Below are positions 62,404-64,000 of a DNA stretch of 64,000 nucleotides, in pieces. Location: contig JAIBBY010000001.1 in the NCBI GenBank assembly GCA_019694455.1, forward strand, positions 62,001 to 126,000. The letters run 5' to 3'. The position numbers and the translations under genes were made by a program. The notes under the pieces were generated by a model. It searched no databases, had not been told where the DNA came from, and saw only the letters and a program-made list of their open reading frames with translations. Positions within the stretch are counted from its first letter, which is position 1, and every line of letters begins with the position of its first letter. This stretch comes from Pirellulales bacterium (lineage in GTDB: Bacteria > Planctomycetota > Planctomycetia > Pirellulales > JAEUIK01).

Positions 62404-63245
62404 GCAGCGCCACGGGGCGGAGCACAGCGCTTCCGGCGGCGCTTTACGTTCGTGATGGGGAGACGTGGATTCCGCAAGAGGCGTGCGTGGGACCGTGGTC
62501 GCCCGAGGCGCTGCATGGCGGCCCGGTGGCGGCCTTGTGCGTTGCGGCGGCCGAAGAGTTGCTACCGGGCGAACATTTGGTGACGACGCGCATGACGTTG
62601 GACCTGGTCAAGCCGGTCCCAATGCGGCCGCTGGCGGTAGAGGCCAAGCTGATCAAAACGGGACGGCGCGTGCATCTGGTGGATGTGACGATCCGTCACG
62701 ATGGCAAGGAGGTCGCGCTCGCCCGCGTACAGCGCACGAGCTATGCGGAGGTGACGCTTCCCGATTTGGCCGGGAGCGGGTTAGACATTGGTCCGCCCCC
62801 GGACCGGCCAGAGGACATGATTCTGTTTAATCAAGCATCGGCGCCTGATCGTCCGGGGAACTTTTCGCGATTGGCCACCGAATTTCGCACGGCGACAGAC
62901 TTGGGAATTTACAAAGCGGGCGTCAAAATCGCGTGGTTGAATGTGTACGCCGATTTGACGCCGGGCGTGCCACTTTCGAATTCGGCCGCGGTAGCCGCCG
63001 CCAGCGACTACACCAACGCGCTAGGCGCCCCGGCGATGCCCAGCCAGGTGGGGCTGTTGTACCCCAACGCCGACTTGACCTTATATCTGGTGCGCAAACC
63101 CGTGAGCCACTGGGTGCGTTTGGCGCCGACCAGCACCTGGCACGAGCATGGCATTGGGCACAGCCGGTGCGCATTATGGGATGAAAAGGGGATGTTAGGC
63201 ACCTCGGCCGTGACACTTCCCTTGATGGAGAAGGGGTATAATTGA
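62400..63245 (+). CDS. Thioesterase family (double hotdog) protein
   Basis: A 281-residue acyl-CoA thioesterase-like protein. GPWSPEALHGGPVAALCVAAAEEL matches the N-terminal hotdog and LVTTRMTLDLVKPVPMRPLAVEAKLIKTGRRVHLVDVTIRHDGKEVALARVQR the following helix and sheet of the TesB-like/4HBT-3 group. The second hotdog ends in WVRLAPTSTWHEHGIGHSRCALWDEKG, where a D/H/Q-type catalytic set is expected. Start ATG at 62400 sits in the VOC stop codon (ATGA), showing coupling. The frame is open far upstream but that is the shadow of the VOC gene. Confidence 0.85.
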   Translation: MSSATGRSTALPAALYVRDGETWIPQEACVGPWSPEALHGGPVAALCVAAAEELLPGEHLVTTRMTLDLVKPVPMRPLAVEAKLIKTGRRVHLVDVTIRHDGKEVALARVQRTSYAEVTLPDLAGSGLDIGPPPDRPEDMILFNQASAPDRPGNFSRLATEFRTATDLGIYKAGVKIAWLNVYADLTPGVPLSNSAAVAAASDYTNALGAPAMPSQVGLLYPNADLTLYLVRKPVSHWVRLAPTSTWHEHGIGHSRCALWDEKGMLGTSAVTLPLMEKGYN

Positions 63246-63252
63246 AGTCTGC

Positions 63253-63268
63253 GTGGGGGAACCCCCAC
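63253..63268 (+). terminator. GC-rich hairpin after the thioesterase gene
   Basis: GTGGGGG and CCCCCAC are separated by two bases, giving a 6-bp stem with the loop GAAC, starting 7 bp after the stop codon. No T-run follows. It may be a terminator or only a barrier to exonucleases. Confidence 0.35.
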
Positions 63269-63434
63269 ACGATCGCTGCGCAATTTCGTCATCGAATGCC
63301 GGCCCTCAGTTGGCCGGTATGTTGCGGCTCTTGTGCAGTGGTCAATCATTTGGCAGGGCGTCCGCGTCCTAGAAATTAGTTCGACGACGCGCCCCGGCCG
63401 TCAATTGTTTCAACACCTAACGATCGAGCCACCC

Positions 63435-64000
63435 ATGCACCACTTCCGCACTTGTTCTTACGCGCTCTTGTTTTTGGGATTGGTCGGCACGGCCTTGGCC
63501 GCCGACGAAAAGAAGGAGTTTCGGGTCGGGGTCGCCGAGCGCGACGTGACGCCAGAGGGCAAGACGCCTATGTGGGGTTACGCCGAACGGCACGCGGCGC
63601 TATCGACGGGCGTTGCCGATCCGCTCATGGCCAAGGCAATTGTCATCCAGGCAGGCAAAGACAAATTGGCGATTGTGGGGACCGATCTGGGACGCGGCCC
63701 CACAAGTGAGATGATGAAGCAGATTCGCGCCGAGTTGAAATCGGCCTGCGGCATCGAACATGTGATCATCAGCGGCAGCCATTCGCATCACGGCCCGGTG
63801 ATCGAGTTGACCGACAAAGAAGGGCGCGGCAAGGGGAAATTCGCCGATGCCGTGGCGTACAGCCAAAAACTGCCGGGTCTGTTGATCGACGCGATCAAAG
63901 AGGCGGATGCGTCGCTACAGCCCGCCAAGATCGGAGTGGGCACGAAGAACGTGAGCCTCAATCGCAATCGCCATTCGAAGCGCGAGCCGAAGGCGGTTGA
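63435..64000 (+). CDS. Neutral/alkaline ceramidase-like hydrolase, 3' truncated by window edge
   Basis: The first 188 residues of an exported hydrolase; no stop before the window ends. A signal peptide is seen (CSYALLFLGLVGTALAADE). The mature start FRVGVAERDVTPEGKTPMWGYAERHAA and the stretch GTDLGRGPTSEMMKQIRAELKSACGIEHVIISGSHSHHGPV match the N-terminal domain of neutral/alkaline non-lysosomal ceramidases, with a metal-ligand SHSHHGP. Planctomycetes carry many such proteins, and their substrates are not proven to be ceramides. ATG at 63435. Confidence 0.88.
   Translation, partial: MHHFRTCSYALLFLGLVGTALAADEKKEFRVGVAERDVTPEGKTPMWGYAERHAALSTGVADPLMAKAIVIQAGKDKLAIVGTDLGRGPTSEMMKQIRAELKSACGIEHVIISGSHSHHGPVIELTDKEGRGKGKFADAVAYSQKLPGLLIDAIKEADASLQPAKIGVGTKNVSLNRNRHSKREPKAV

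Overview
The window reads as a piece of a high-GC planctomycete chromosome, most like the Pirellulales. The pointers are a PVC-type dehydrogenase/HEAT/cytochrome c protein (CATCH haem motif), two Tat-exported Gfo/Idh/MocA oxidoreductases, a DoxX protein with a long hydrophilic insert, a fused SecD-SecF, a small planctomycete-type hypothetical at 16680, and a didermic envelope gene set (Kdo transferase, AsmA-like protein, DUF374 acyltransferase, diaminopimelate epimerase). This placement is inferred from gene content; no rRNA or tRNA gene was seen. The first gene (SecDF) enters from the left edge and the last (ceramidase-like) runs off the right edge.

Layout. 1-5.8 kb: SecF half of SecDF, LysM protein, alpha/beta-hydrolase-fold protein without the nucleophilic serine, isocitrate/isopropylmalate dehydrogenase homologue, lipoprotein, DUF2752 protein. 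5.9-9.2 kb: ymdB-rny pair with a long, hairpin-rich leader that may encode a structured RNA. 9.2-22.5 kb: tilS, MFS transporter, membrane glycosyltransferase, 1094-residue AsmA-like protein, dapF, DUF374 acyltransferase, Nramp-like transporter, ruvX and a UDP-sugar pyrophosphorylase. 22.5-34.6 kb: PhnP-like hydrolase, a very large secA followed by waaA, acyl-CoA ligase, RlmI-type methyltransferase, Sua5, epimerase, 2Fe-2S protein. 34.7-41.6 kb: three-gene ABC exporter, then DoxX with an oxidoreductase. 41.6-45.8 kb is the accessory-looking part: a repeat-rich non-coding block, a frameshifted membrane protein gene, a beta-propeller protein, and a compact three-gene cassette ending in a nucleotidyltransferase, bracketed by two near-identical 48-bp repeats. 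45.8-58.4 kb: second oxidoreductase, VOC protein, a dnaA without dnaN, acetyltransferase, PDZ protein, sigma-54 activator, plsC-cdsA, aldehyde dehydrogenase plus an old-yellow-enzyme protein. 58.4-64 kb: the PVC cytochrome protein, exported VOC protein, thioesterase, start of a ceramidase-like gene.

How genes work together. Envelope biogenesis dominates: SecDF and SecA for export; PlsC and CdsA for phospholipid synthesis; WaaA, the DUF374 acyltransferase and the AsmA-like protein for the outer membrane; DapF and the UDP-sugar pyrophosphorylase for cell-wall precursors. RNase Y, YmdB, TilS, Sua5 and the RlmI-type enzyme form an RNA turnover and modification group. Most of the window is ordinary core genome. 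The points that deserve a second look are the repeat-flanked nucleotidyltransferase cassette, the structured non-coding blocks upstream of rny and upstream of the DoxX gene, the expanded helical region of SecA, and the hydrolase with glutamate at the nucleophile elbow.
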